DNA from: Pseudomonadota bacterium
Lineage (GTDB): Bacteria; Pseudomonadota; Gammaproteobacteria; Burkholderiales; Burkholderiaceae_B
Length of the DNA: 18,727 nucleotides
Reading direction: 5' to 3'
Assembly (NCBI GenBank): GCA_023388835.1
Contig: JAEWFK010000103.1
Coordinates: 1 to 18,727 of the forward strand
The stretch's first letter is position 1. Every line of letters starts with the position of its first letter. A program made the position numbers and the translations under genes. This document shows positions 7,381 through 15,324 of the stretch, piece by piece. The notes beneath the pieces were generated by a model. It was not told where the DNA came from and made no database searches. It worked only from the letters and a program-made list of their open reading frames with translations.

Positions 7381-7541
7381 GCGTTCAAGCGTCTACAGGG
7401 AATCATCGAAGGCGGATGGCGAGCGCTCTGCGGTGCCATGCAGCCGCGGGCCAGGGCCAATGATACCTTCGGGCTGCCGAATAAGCCTGCGGTGCTTATG
7501 CACACCGCTTCGGCCATTCGGGGCTCGCTTTGCGCCGGTGG

Positions 7542-7547
7542 TAAAAT
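7542..7547 (+). promoter_or_regulatory. Candidate -10 box for tkt
   Basis: TAAAAT at 7542-7547, in GGTAAAATCC, matches five of six -10 consensus bases and lies about 70 bases before the tkt ATG in the 236-base divergent rsmE-tkt interval. No good -35 is found at 16-18 bases, so this is tentative. Nothing else recognisable lies in 7381-7616. Confidence 0.25.
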
Positions 7548-7616
7548 CCCTAGCTTTGTAAACTCTGATCGACGAGGCCTTGCCGGCTGCCGCGGCGGGC
7601 CTTTCGCAAATTCCCA

Positions 7617-9662
7617 ATGAGCCACACGCCAGCCCAAGTCATGTCCATGGCAAACGCCATTCGCGCGCTGTCCATGGACGCGGTCCAACAAGCCAATTCC
7701 GGGCATCCCGGCGCTCCGATGGGCATGGCCGAGATCGCCGTCGCATTGTGGTCGCGTCACCTGCGCCACAATCCCGCCGACACCGCCTGGCCTGACCGCG
7801 ATCGTTTCGTGCTGTCGAACGGCCACGGGTCGATGCTGATCTATTCCCTATTGCACCTGACCGGCTACGACCTTCCGATTGATGAACTGAAACAGTTCCG
7901 TCAGCTGCATTCGCGCACCCCCGGCCACCCCGAAGTCGGCATCACCGCCGGCGTGGAAACCACCACCGGCCCCTTGGGCCAGGGTATTGCCAACGCGGTG
8001 GGCATGGCGTTGGCGGAAGCGCTGATGGCGGGCGAGTTCAACCGCGACGGCCACACCATCGTCGACCATTACACCTACGCCTTTGTGGGCGATGGCTGCC
8101 TCATGGAAGGCATTTCCCACGAAGTGTGCTCGCTGGCCGGCACGCTGGGCCTCTCCAAGCTCATCGTCTTCTACGATGAGAACGGCATTTCCATCGACGG
8201 CAAGATCGACGCCTGGTTTGGCGACGATACGCCGGGGCGCTTCGAAAGCTATGGCTGGAATGTGATCCGTGAGGTCGACGGCCATGACGTCGCCGCCATT
8301 GACCGCGCGATCGCGCAGGCTAAGCAGCAATCCACGCATGGCCGCAAACCCACGCTTATTTGCTGTCGCACTGTCATCGGCAAGGGCGCTCCCAATGCAG
8401 CAGGCTCCGAAAAGGTGCACGGTGCTCCACTGGGCGGTGATGAGATCAAGGCGACCCGCGCCGCTATCGGCTGGCCGTATGGCCCCTTCGAGGTGCCCGC
8501 GGACGTCTATGAGGCCTGGAACGCCCGTGCCACCGGTGCGGACATGCAAGCTGAATGGCAGGCCCGCTTCGACGCCTACGCCGCTGCCTTCCCCGCAGAA
8601 GCCGCTGAATTCCGCCGACGCATGGCCGGCGACCTGCCGGCTGATTTCGCGCAACAGGCCCAGGCTTTCATCCAGGCGACTAACGAAAAGGCGGAAACAA
8701 TCGCCACCCGCAAGGCGTCTCAGCTGGCGCTCACCGCCTACGCGCAGATGTTGCCCGAGATGCTTGGCGGTTCTGCTGACCTGACCGGTTCGAACCTGAC
8801 CGACTGGAAGGGCGTGGTGCCTGTGCGTGCGGGCGAAGCCAAGGTCCAGGCCGGCCGTCATATCAATTATGGTGTGCGCGAATTCGGCATGGCCGCGGTC
8901 ATGAACGGCTTGGCGCTGCATGGCGGCTACCTGCCCTATGGCGGCACCTTTCTGACTTTTTCCGATTATTCCCGCAATGCCGTGCGCATGGCCGCGCTCA
9001 TGAAGCAGCGCGTGGTGCATGTCTTCACTCACGACTCCATCGGACTGGGCGAAGATGGTCCCACCCACCAGCCCATCGAGCACGCCGCCAGCCTCCGCCT
9101 GATTCCCAATCTGCATGTTTGGCGCCCATGCGACACGACCGAGACGGCCGTGGCGTGGGCATGCGCACTGGAGCGGCCTGCCAGCATCGGCATGCAGGTC
9201 CATGACGGCGGGCCAACCGCCTTGCTGCTCTCGCGTCAGAATCTGCCCTTCGTGCCTCGCGACGCTCAAACCATTGATGCGATCGCACGCGGTGGCTACG
9301 TGCTGAGTGATGCGCCCCAGGCGCGCGCCGTCATCATCGCCACCGGATCCGAAGTCGCGCTCGCCCTGGAGGCCCAGAAAGCGCTGGACGAACGCGGCAT
9401 CGCGGTGCGCGTGGTGTCCATGCCCTGCACGGAACGCTTCGACAGCCAGGACGCCCAATGGCGTGAGTCCGTTCTGCCCAAGGGGCTGCCCCGCGTTGCG
9501 GTGGAAGCCGGCACGACGACGGGCTGGTACAAATACGTCGGTATCGACGGGGCGGTCATCGGCATCGATTCCTTCGGTGAATCCGCGCCGGCAGGGGCAT
9601 TGTTCAAGCATTTCGGTCTGACTGCGGAGCGAGTGGCTGCAGCGGTCGAACAGGTTCTATAA
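7617..9662 (+). CDS. tkt: Transketolase
   Basis: Transketolase moves two-carbon ketol units between sugar phosphates (xylulose-5-P, ribose-5-P, erythrose-4-P), joining the non-oxidative pentose phosphate pathway to glycolysis. The 681-residue protein is full length. Seen in order: SGHPGAPMGMAE (28-39), SNGHGSMLIYSLLHLTGY (67-84), GVETTTGPLGQGIANAVGMA (112-131), the thiamine diphosphate motif GDGCLMEG (158-165) through Asn189 in YDENGIS, and the pyrimidine-domain segment HDSIGLGEDGPTHQPIEH with the RPCD phosphate-binding loop further on. The start at 7617 lacks a Shine-Dalgarno; an in-frame ATG at 7641 (MSMANAIRALSMDA) also fits the family alignment, so the first eight residues are uncertain. 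gap follows after 15 bases, so the two are probably co-transcribed. Confidence 0.97.
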   Translation: MSHTPAQVMSMANAIRALSMDAVQQANSGHPGAPMGMAEIAVALWSRHLRHNPADTAWPDRDRFVLSNGHGSMLIYSLLHLTGYDLPIDELKQFRQLHSRTPGHPEVGITAGVETTTGPLGQGIANAVGMALAEALMAGEFNRDGHTIVDHYTYAFVGDGCLMEGISHEVCSLAGTLGLSKLIVFYDENGISIDGKIDAWFGDDTPGRFESYGWNVIREVDGHDVAAIDRAIAQAKQQSTHGRKPTLICCRTVIGKGAPNAAGSEKVHGAPLGGDEIKATRAAIGWPYGPFEVPADVYEAWNARATGADMQAEWQARFDAYAAAFPAEAAEFRRRMAGDLPADFAQQAQAFIQATNEKAETIATRKASQLALTAYAQMLPEMLGGSADLTGSNLTDWKGVVPVRAGEAKVQAGRHINYGVREFGMAAVMNGLALHGGYLPYGGTFLTFSDYSRNAVRMAALMKQRVVHVFTHDSIGLGEDGPTHQPIEHAASLRLIPNLHVWRPCDTTETAVAWACALERPASIGMQVHDGGPTALLLSRQNLPFVPRDAQTIDAIARGGYVLSDAPQARAVIIATGSEVALALEAQKALDERGIAVRVVSMPCTERFDSQDAQWRESVLPKGLPRVAVEAGTTTGWYKYVGIDGAVIGIDSFGESAPAGALFKHFGLTAERVAAAVEQVL

Positions 9663-9677
9663 ACAGGAGATCCAGAA

Positions 9678-10688
9678 ATGACGATTCGCGTGGCGATCAA
9701 CGGTTATGGGCGTATCGGCCGCAACATCCTGCGTGCCCACTACGAAGACGGCAAGGAGCACGACATCGAGATCGTGGCCATCAACGATCTGGGTGACCCC
9801 AAGACCAACGCGCACCTGACCCAGTACGACAGCGCGCACGGCCGTTTCCCGGGAACCGTGTCCGTCGACGGCGACTACATGGTAGTGAATGGCGACAAGA
9901 TTCGCGTGCTGGCCAACCGTGATCCATCGGCACTGCCCTGGGGCGAACTGAACGTCGACGTGGTGCTCGAATGCACCGGCTTCTTCACGAGCAAGGAAAA
10001 GGCCAGTGCGCACCTGAAGGGCGGCGCAAAGAAGGTCATCATCTCCGCACCCGGCGGCAAGGACGTCGACGCCACCATTGTGTACGGGGTGAACCACGAC
10101 GTGCTCAAGGCTTCCGACACGGTCATTTCCAACGCTTCGTGCACCACCAACTGCCTGGCACCGCTGGTCAAGCCCCTGCACGAAAAAATCGGTCTGGTGA
10201 ATGGCCTGATGACCACCATCCACGCCTATACCAACGACCAGGTTCTGACCGACGTCTACCATTCCGACCTGCGTCGCGCCCGTTCGGCCACCCAGAGCAT
10301 GATCCCGACCAACACCGGCGCGGCTGCCGCCGTTGGCCTGGTGCTGCCGGAACTCAACGGCAAGCTCGACGGTTTCGCCATCCGCGTGCCGACCATCAAC
10401 GTGTCCATCGTCGATCTGTCCTTTGTCGCTGCGCGCGAGACCTCGGTCGAAGAAGTGAACGGCATCCTCAAGGAAGCCTCCGAAGGCGCGCTGAAGGGCA
10501 TTCTGGACTTCACGAACGAGCCGCTGGTATCGATCGACTTCAACCACAGCCCGGCTTCGAGCACGGTCGATTCGCTGCTCACCAAAGTGTCGGGCAGTCT
10601 GGTCAAGGTGTCTTCCTGGTATGACAACGAGTGGGGTTTCTCCAATCGCATGCTCGACACCACGGTTGCATTGATGAACGCGAAGTAA
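9678..10688 (+). CDS. gap: Glyceraldehyde-3-phosphate dehydrogenase, type I
   Basis: GAPDH reversibly oxidises and phosphorylates glyceraldehyde-3-phosphate to 1,3-bisphosphoglycerate with NAD+. The 336-residue protein shows the Rossmann motif INGYGRIGRN (7-16), Asp37 at the end of strand 2 (AINDLGD), where an acidic residue favours NAD over NADP, the catalytic Cys155 in SNASCTTNCLAPL, His182 in TTIHAYTNDQ, and SDLRRARSATQSMIPTNTGAA for phosphate binding. The C-terminal SWYDNEWGFSNRM is intact. A clear Shine-Dalgarno (AGGAG) precedes the ATG. It lies 15 bases after tkt and is followed by a strong intrinsic terminator, which probably closes a tkt-gap unit and limits read-through into pgk. Confidence 0.98.
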   Translation: MTIRVAINGYGRIGRNILRAHYEDGKEHDIEIVAINDLGDPKTNAHLTQYDSAHGRFPGTVSVDGDYMVVNGDKIRVLANRDPSALPWGELNVDVVLECTGFFTSKEKASAHLKGGAKKVIISAPGGKDVDATIVYGVNHDVLKASDTVISNASCTTNCLAPLVKPLHEKIGLVNGLMTTIHAYTNDQVLTDVYHSDLRRARSATQSMIPTNTGAAAAVGLVLPELNGKLDGFAIRVPTINVSIVDLSFVAARETSVEEVNGILKEASEGALKGILDFTNEPLVSIDFNHSPASSTVDSLLTKVSGSLVKVSSWYDNEWGFSNRMLDTTVALMNAK

Positions 10689-10720
10689 TCGGCGAAGTCA
10701 TCAGCGCATTGATCACCGGA

Positions 10721-10749
10721 GAAGGGCGGGACAACCCGCCCTTCTTTTA
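10721..10749 (+). terminator. Rho-independent terminator after gap
   Basis: A perfect 10-base stem, GAAGGGCGGG (10721-10730) with CCCGCCCTTC (10735-10744), encloses the tetraloop ACAA and is followed directly by TTTTAT. This is a textbook intrinsic terminator, 32 bases after the gap stop. It should end or attenuate the tkt-gap transcript before pgk, so pgk probably has its own promoter or depends on read-through. Confidence 0.9.
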
Positions 10750-10754
10750 TCGAA

Positions 10755-10782
10755 AAATCCCTGAAGCTCTTCTTCAAGATTT
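10755..10782 (+). promoter_or_regulatory. Imperfect hairpin in the pgk leader
   Basis: AAATC-cc-TGAAG (10755-10766) can pair with CTTCA-a-GATTT (10772-10782) around a 5-base loop, giving ten base pairs with a small internal loop. It ends six bases before the pgk ATG, where a Shine-Dalgarno would lie; none is recognisable there. It could affect pgk translation. It is A+T-rich, so weak, and may be accidental. Confidence 0.35.
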
Positions 10783-10788
10783 CCCAAC

Positions 10789-11982
10789 ATGACTACAGTC
10801 CAGACCCTGTCCTCGCTGGCGCAATCGGGCGCCCTTGCCGGCAAGCGCGTGTTCATCCGTTCCGATCTCAATGTCCCGCTGCGGGATGGCCGCATCACCG
10901 AAGACACGCGCGTGCGTGCATCGGTACCGGCCATCCGCATGGCGCTTGAAGGCGGGGCCGCAGTCATGGTGACCTCCCATTTAGGGCGGCCGACGGAGGG
11001 CGAGGTCCGGCCCGAAGACACGCTGGCGCCGGTGGCGTCGCGCCTGTCCGAACTGCTGGGCCAGCCGGTGCGCCTGGTGCAGGACTGGGTAGAGGGCGTC
11101 GAACTGGAGCCGGGCGAAGTGGTGCTGCTCGAGAACTGTCGCTGCAATCCGGGCGAGAAGAAGGACGACGAAGGGCTGGCCCGCAAGATGGCCTCGCTGT
11201 GCGATGTATACGCCAATGATGCCTTTGGCACCGCGCACCGGGCCGAAGCCACCACGCACGGTATCGCGCGGTTTGCCCCGATTGCTTGCGCCGGCCCATT
11301 GCTGGAAGCCGAGCTCGCGGCACTGGGGCGCGCCTTGAGCGAGCCGAAGCGCCCGCTGGTGGCGATCGTCGCCGGATCCAAGGTGTCGACCAAGCTTTCC
11401 ATCTTGCGGGCCTTGTCGGAAAAGGTCGACCAGCTGGTCGTGGGCGGCGGCATTGCCAATACCTTCATGCTGGCGGCGGGGCTGCCCATTGGAAAATCGC
11501 TGGCCGAGGCCGAGCAGGTGGGCGAAGCCCGTGCCGTCATCGAGAAGATGAAGCAGCGAGGCGCAGATGTGCCGATTCCCGCAGACGTGGTGTGCGCCAA
11601 GTCTTTCAGCGCGGACGCGGAAGCCGCTGTCAAACAGGCCGCCGATGTGGCGGAAGACGACATGATTCTGGACATTGGTCCGCGTACGGCCGAAGAGCTG
11701 GCCTCCATTCTGGCGAAGGCCGGCACCATTGTGTGGAACGGGCCGGTCGGAGTCTTCGAGTTCGATGCCTTTGCCAAGGGTACCGAGACGGTGTCGAAAG
11801 CCATCGCCGAATCGCCTGCGTTCTCTATCGCCGGCGGCGGGGACACCCTTGCGGCTATCGCCAAGTACGGCATTACCGACGATATCGGCTACATTTCCAC
11901 CGGGGGCGGGGCCTTTCTGGAGTTCCTGGAAGGCAAGAAGCTGCCCGCCGTGGCGGTGCTTGAAGCGCGCGCCGCGGGCTGA
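10789..11982 (+). CDS. pgk: Phosphoglycerate kinase
   Basis: Phosphoglycerate kinase transfers phosphate between 1,3-bisphosphoglycerate and ADP, the step next to gap. The 397-residue protein has the N-terminal substrate loop RSDLNVPLRDG (24-34), TSHLGRP (62-68), the LLENCRCNPGEKK segment (usually LLENvRf..GEkk), the NDAFGTAHRA loop, GSKVSTK (ATP-site lysine region), VVGGGIANTF, WNGPVGVFE and the C-terminal GGGDTLAAI and STGGGAFLEFLEG that hold the nucleotide phosphates. All conserved blocks are present. No Shine-Dalgarno is visible and a hairpin lies in the leader. The gap to the downstream aldehyde dehydrogenase is 75 bases with no terminator seen, so co-transcription is plausible. Confidence 0.98.
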   Translation: MTTVQTLSSLAQSGALAGKRVFIRSDLNVPLRDGRITEDTRVRASVPAIRMALEGGAAVMVTSHLGRPTEGEVRPEDTLAPVASRLSELLGQPVRLVQDWVEGVELEPGEVVLLENCRCNPGEKKDDEGLARKMASLCDVYANDAFGTAHRAEATTHGIARFAPIACAGPLLEAELAALGRALSEPKRPLVAIVAGSKVSTKLSILRALSEKVDQLVVGGGIANTFMLAAGLPIGKSLAEAEQVGEARAVIEKMKQRGADVPIPADVVCAKSFSADAEAAVKQAADVAEDDMILDIGPRTAEELASILAKAGTIVWNGPVGVFEFDAFAKGTETVSKAIAESPAFSIAGGGDTLAAIAKYGITDDIGYISTGGGAFLEFLEGKKLPAVAVLEARAAG

Positions 11983-12057
11983 GGCGATCGGCTGGTGCGT
12001 CGATATGGCGGCCGCGCCACGCCGGAGGTCTTTACGGTCTTTCACGAAGGAGCAGGA

Positions 12058-13497
12058 ATGACGACGTACATGAACTTCATCGATAACGAATGGACGGCCG
12101 CCTACGACGGACGCACCGTGGAAGTGGTGGACCCTTCCACGGGTGCAGCGTTCGCGCAAGTTGCCCGTTCGGGTGGATCCGAAGTCGGGCGGGCCGTGCA
12201 GGCGGCGCGGCACGCCTTCGAGGGAGACTGGGGCGCGATGGCGCCTGCCGTGCGCAGCCGCCTGATGTTGCGCATTTCCCGGGCACTGCTCGATCATGTC
12301 GATGAGCTGGCCGCCCTGGAGCAGCGCGATACGGGCAAGCCGTCGGGCCAGGCCCGTGCCGATGCGATGGCCGCCGCACGCTACTTCGAGTTCTACGCCG
12401 GAGCCGTCGACAAGCTGCACGGGCAGACCATCCCCTATCCGAGGGAATTCACCGTGCTCACCCTGCGCGAGCCGCACGGTGTGACCGGCCATATCGTGCC
12501 GTGGAATTATCCCCTGCAGATCTTCGGGCGCAGCGTCGCGGCCTCGCTGGCTGCTGGCAACGCCTGCGTGGTCAAGCCTGCAGAAGACGCCTGCCTGTCG
12601 CTGCTGCGTGTCGCCCAGATATGCGCCGATACGGGTCTGCCGCCGGGCGCGTTGAACATCGTGACCGGCCTGGGCATGGAAGCCGGGGCCGCCCTGGCAG
12701 CGCACCCGGGCATTGATCACATCTCGTTCACCGGCTCTCCGCAGACCGGGCAGGCGGTGCAGCAGGCTGCAGCGGCGAATTTCGTCCCTGTGACGCTCGA
12801 GCTGGGCGGCAAGTCGCCGCAGATTGTTTTCTCCGATGCCGACATCGAAGCCGCCCTGCCGGTGCTCCTGAATGCCATCATCCAGAATGCCGGCCAGACC
12901 TGCTCCGCCGGCAGCCGGGTACTGATCCAACGGGCCGTGTATTCCGACGTCATGAATCGGCTGGGCGAACTGTTCAAGGCCACACGCACGGGCTCCGCCG
13001 GCGACGACCCCGACTGCGGTCCTCTCATCAATGCACGCCAGCTGGCGCGTGTGCAGGATTTCCTGCAACACGCGGATGCTGCGGGCATCTCGGTGGTGGC
13101 GCGTGGCCAGCTCGACGCCAATGCGCCCGAAGGCGGTTTCTATCAGGTGCCCGTGCTATTGGGCGATGTGCCGCCTGAACACCGCCTGGCCCAGGAAGAG
13201 ATCTTCGGACCGGTGCTCTGCGCCATTCCCTTCGATACTGAAGACGAGGCCATACGTATCGCCAACGGCACGCCTTACGGACTGGTGGCGGGGGTGTGGA
13301 CCCAGGATGGCGGCCGGCAATTCCGTCTGGCTCGTCGTCTTCGTGCCGGCCAAGTGTTCATTAACAACTACGGCGCGGCGGGCGGTGTGGAGCTGCCCTT
13401 CGGCGGCTCGGGCCAGTCCGGCTTTGGACGCGAGAAAGGCTACGAAGCGCTGTACGGGTTCACCCGGCTCAAGACAGTGGCAATCCGACATGACTGA
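12058..13497 (+). CDS. NAD(P)-dependent aldehyde dehydrogenase
   Basis: This 479-residue enzyme of the aldehyde dehydrogenase superfamily oxidises an aldehyde to its carboxylic acid with NAD(P)+. It shows the oxyanion Asn150 in VPWNYPL, cofactor-binding Lys173 in VVKPAE, the Rossmann loop FTGSPQTG (224-231), the general-base Glu248 in VTLELGGKSP and the nucleophile Cys282 in NAGQTCSAGSRVL, then EEIFGPVL and the C-terminal PFGGSGQSGFGREKG. The ATG at 12058 is preferred because GAAGGAGCAGG lies just upstream; an in-frame GTG at 11995 would add 21 residues that do not look like the family. The closest families are betaine-aldehyde/gamma-aminobutyraldehyde-type dehydrogenases, but the substrate is unknown. 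Its last eight bases overlap the start of mog. Confidence 0.93.
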   Translation: MTTYMNFIDNEWTAAYDGRTVEVVDPSTGAAFAQVARSGGSEVGRAVQAARHAFEGDWGAMAPAVRSRLMLRISRALLDHVDELAALEQRDTGKPSGQARADAMAAARYFEFYAGAVDKLHGQTIPYPREFTVLTLREPHGVTGHIVPWNYPLQIFGRSVAASLAAGNACVVKPAEDACLSLLRVAQICADTGLPPGALNIVTGLGMEAGAALAAHPGIDHISFTGSPQTGQAVQQAAAANFVPVTLELGGKSPQIVFSDADIEAALPVLLNAIIQNAGQTCSAGSRVLIQRAVYSDVMNRLGELFKATRTGSAGDDPDCGPLINARQLARVQDFLQHADAAGISVVARGQLDANAPEGGFYQVPVLLGDVPPEHRLAQEEIFGPVLCAIPFDTEDEAIRIANGTPYGLVAGVWTQDGGRQFRLARRLRAGQVFINNYGAAGGVELPFGGSGQSGFGREKGYEALYGFTRLKTVAIRHD

Positions 13498-14113
13498 ATC
13501 CCCACGCATTCATCGCCAACACCCTGACCAGCTCATCGTGGGGCTGGTGTCGGTGTCCGACCGGGCCGCAAGCGGCGGCTACGCGGATCAGGGCATTCCC
13601 GCCCTGCAAAGCTGGCTGGAATCTGCGCTGAAGGACGCACCGCACTTCGCCACCCGACTGGTTCCGGACGAGCAGGAACAGATTTCCCGTGCGCTCATCG
13701 AGCTGGTGGACGAAGTCGGTTGCGATCTGGTGCTCACCACCGGCGGCACGGGTCCCGCGCGCCGGGATGTCACTCCAGAGGCCACACTGGCCGTGGCCAG
13801 TCGCGAGCTTCCCGGCTTCGGGGAGCAAATGCGTCAAGTGAGTCTGGCGTTCGTGCCCACGGCCATTCTTTCGCGTCAGGTCGCGGTGCTCCGCGAAATC
13901 GAAGGCCATGCTGCGCTCATCATCAATCTTCCGGGTCAGCCCAAGGCCATACGGGAAACCCTGGAAGGCCTGCGCGACGATGCCGGAAAGGTGCGAGTGC
14001 CGGGCGTATTCGCCGCCGTACCTTATTGCCTGGACCTGATCGGCGGGCCTTATGTCGAAACTCAGGACACTGTGGTGAAGGCTTTCCGGCCGAAAAGCGC
14101 CATACGGGCTTGA
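13490..14113 (+). CDS. mog: Molybdopterin adenylyltransferase Mog
   Basis: Mog adenylylates molybdopterin, preparing it for molybdenum insertion by MoeA in cofactor synthesis. The 207-residue protein closely follows the E. coli Mog pattern over its length: GLVSVSDRAASGGYADQGIP (18-37), the MPT-binding TTGGTGPARRDVTPEAT (83-99), PGFGEQMRQVSL and FVPTAILSRQV (108-131), NLPGQPKAI (146-154), and VPYCLDLIGGPYVET near the end. The match is to Mog, with the GPARRDVTPE loop, rather than to the shorter MoaB. The start at 13490 overlaps the aldehyde dehydrogenase stop by eight bases, so translation is probably coupled. A 15-residue N-terminal extension precedes the first strand. No other molybdenum-cofactor gene or molybdoenzyme is in the window. 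Confidence 0.95.
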   Translation: MTESPRIHRQHPDQLIVGLVSVSDRAASGGYADQGIPALQSWLESALKDAPHFATRLVPDEQEQISRALIELVDEVGCDLVLTTGGTGPARRDVTPEATLAVASRELPGFGEQMRQVSLAFVPTAILSRQVAVLREIEGHAALIINLPGQPKAIRETLEGLRDDAGKVRVPGVFAAVPYCLDLIGGPYVETQDTVVKAFRPKSAIRA

Positions 14114-14215
14114 AGGCGGCGGGGGGCGAAGGCCTCAAGCAAACATTCGTGTTCACCCTTAAAATCCACTCTGATTCCGTATTCAACCCATCATCAAGAC
14201 TCAGGAGGTCAAGAC

Positions 14216-15280
14216 ATGGCCCTAGTTTCCATGCGCCAGCTGCTGGATCACGCAGCCGAGAACGGTTACGGCATTCCGGCGTTCAACGTCAATAACCTGG
14301 AGCAGGTCCAGGCCATCATGGAAGCGGCAGCCGAGACGGACAGCCCGGTGATCATGCAGGCCTCGGCCGGTGCCCGCAAGTATGCAGGCGAAGGCTTCCT
14401 CAAGTATCTGATCCAGGCGGCCGTCGAGTCCTACCCCCATATCCCCGTGGTCATGCACCAGGACCACGGCCAGTCGCCGGCGATTTGCCAGGGCGCCATC
14501 GACCTGGGCTTCTCCAGCGTCATGATGGATGGTTCCCTGATGGAAGACGGCAAGAGCATTGCCGACTACGAGTACAACGTCGACGTCACGCGCCGCGTGG
14601 TCGAGATCGCTCACAAGCTGGGCGTCACCGTGGAAGGTGAACTGGGCTGCCTGGGTTCCTTGGAAACCATGATGGGCGACAAGGAAGACGGTCACGGCGC
14701 CGAAGGCACCATGACCCGCGAGCAATTGCTGACCGACCCCGAGCAGGCCGCCGACTTCGTGCGCCGCACCCAGCTGGATGCCCTGGCGATCGCCATCGGC
14801 ACCAGCCACGGCGCCTACAAGTTCACGCGCAAGCCCACAGGCGACATCCTGTCCATCCAGCGCGTCAAGGAGATCCACGCCCGCCTGCCCAACACCCACC
14901 TGGTCATGCACGGCAGCTCCAGCGTGCCCCAGGAATTGCTGGCGGAAATCCGTGAATTTGGCGGTGACATGAAGGAAACCTATGGCGTTCCGGTCGAGGA
15001 AATCCAGGAAGCCATCAAGTACGGTGTGCGCAAGGTCAACATCGACACCGATATCCGCCTGGCCATGACCGGTGCAATCCGTCGTTTCATGGGCGAGAAC
15101 CCTTCCAAGTTCGACCCGCGCGAATACCTGAAGCCCGCCCGCGCCGCCGCAAAGGCCATCTGTGTGGCGCGCTACCAGCAGTTCGGCACGGCCGGCAACG
15201 CGTCGAAGATCAAGGCGATTCCCTTGACCGAGATGGCGCAACGCTACGCCAGCGGCGAGCTCAAGCAGGTCGTGCAATAA
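14216..15280 (+). CDS. fba: Fructose-bisphosphate aldolase, class II
   Basis: This zinc-dependent aldolase reversibly splits fructose-1,6-bisphosphate into dihydroxyacetone phosphate and glyceraldehyde-3-phosphate. The 354-residue length and features fit the class II type common in Calvin-cycle-type and betaproteobacterial aldolases. Key residues are Asp83 and metal-binding His84 in VMHQDHGQSP, the VEGELGCLG segment (139-147), His198 in GTSHGAYKF and His232 in VMHGSSSVP, followed by VRKVNIDTDIRLA for phosphate binding. A strong Shine-Dalgarno (CAGGAGG) lies eight bases before the ATG. The 102-base gap from mog contains AT-rich sequence (TTAAAAT at about 14158) that could be a -10, but without a clear -35. 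Together with tkt, gap and pgk it forms the triose/hexose phosphate segment of central metabolism. Confidence 0.97.
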   Translation: MALVSMRQLLDHAAENGYGIPAFNVNNLEQVQAIMEAAAETDSPVIMQASAGARKYAGEGFLKYLIQAAVESYPHIPVVMHQDHGQSPAICQGAIDLGFSSVMMDGSLMEDGKSIADYEYNVDVTRRVVEIAHKLGVTVEGELGCLGSLETMMGDKEDGHGAEGTMTREQLLTDPEQAADFVRRTQLDALAIAIGTSHGAYKFTRKPTGDILSIQRVKEIHARLPNTHLVMHGSSSVPQELLAEIREFGGDMKETYGVPVEEIQEAIKYGVRKVNIDTDIRLAMTGAIRRFMGENPSKFDPREYLKPARAAAKAICVARYQQFGTAGNASKIKAIPLTEMAQRYASGELKQVVQ

Positions 15281-15324
15281 ACCGCGGCAAGCCGCAACAC
15301 AACTGAATGTTCAAGGATGACATC

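Noticed and set aside
7848..9611. 587-codon open frame on the minus strand opposite tkt
   Set aside because: Fully inside an intact transketolase gene, no family features, low-complexity composition typical of an antisense shadow.
11995..12057. Upstream GTG start for the aldehyde dehydrogenase
   Set aside because: The added residues do not resemble the family N-terminus, and a good Shine-Dalgarno lies just before the ATG at 12058.
10981..13071. 696-codon open frame on the minus strand across pgk and the aldehyde dehydrogenase gene
   Set aside because: It is antisense to two well-recognised genes, crosses their intergenic gap, and its product has no recognisable motif. Long antisense frames are expected in GC-rich DNA with biased third positions.
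14111..14142. CTTGAAGGC ... GCCTCAAG stem after mog as a terminator
   Set aside because: The stem contains a bulge and is followed by CAAACATTCG, which is not a U-tract.
14222..15277. 351-codon open frame on the minus strand opposite fba
   Set aside because: Exact antisense shadow of the aldolase gene, with no ribosome-binding site or family features.
15284..15295. GCGGC-AA-GCCGC stem after fba as a terminator
   Set aside because: The loop is too short, the stem is four to five pairs, and no T-run follows; purC comes 30 bases later.
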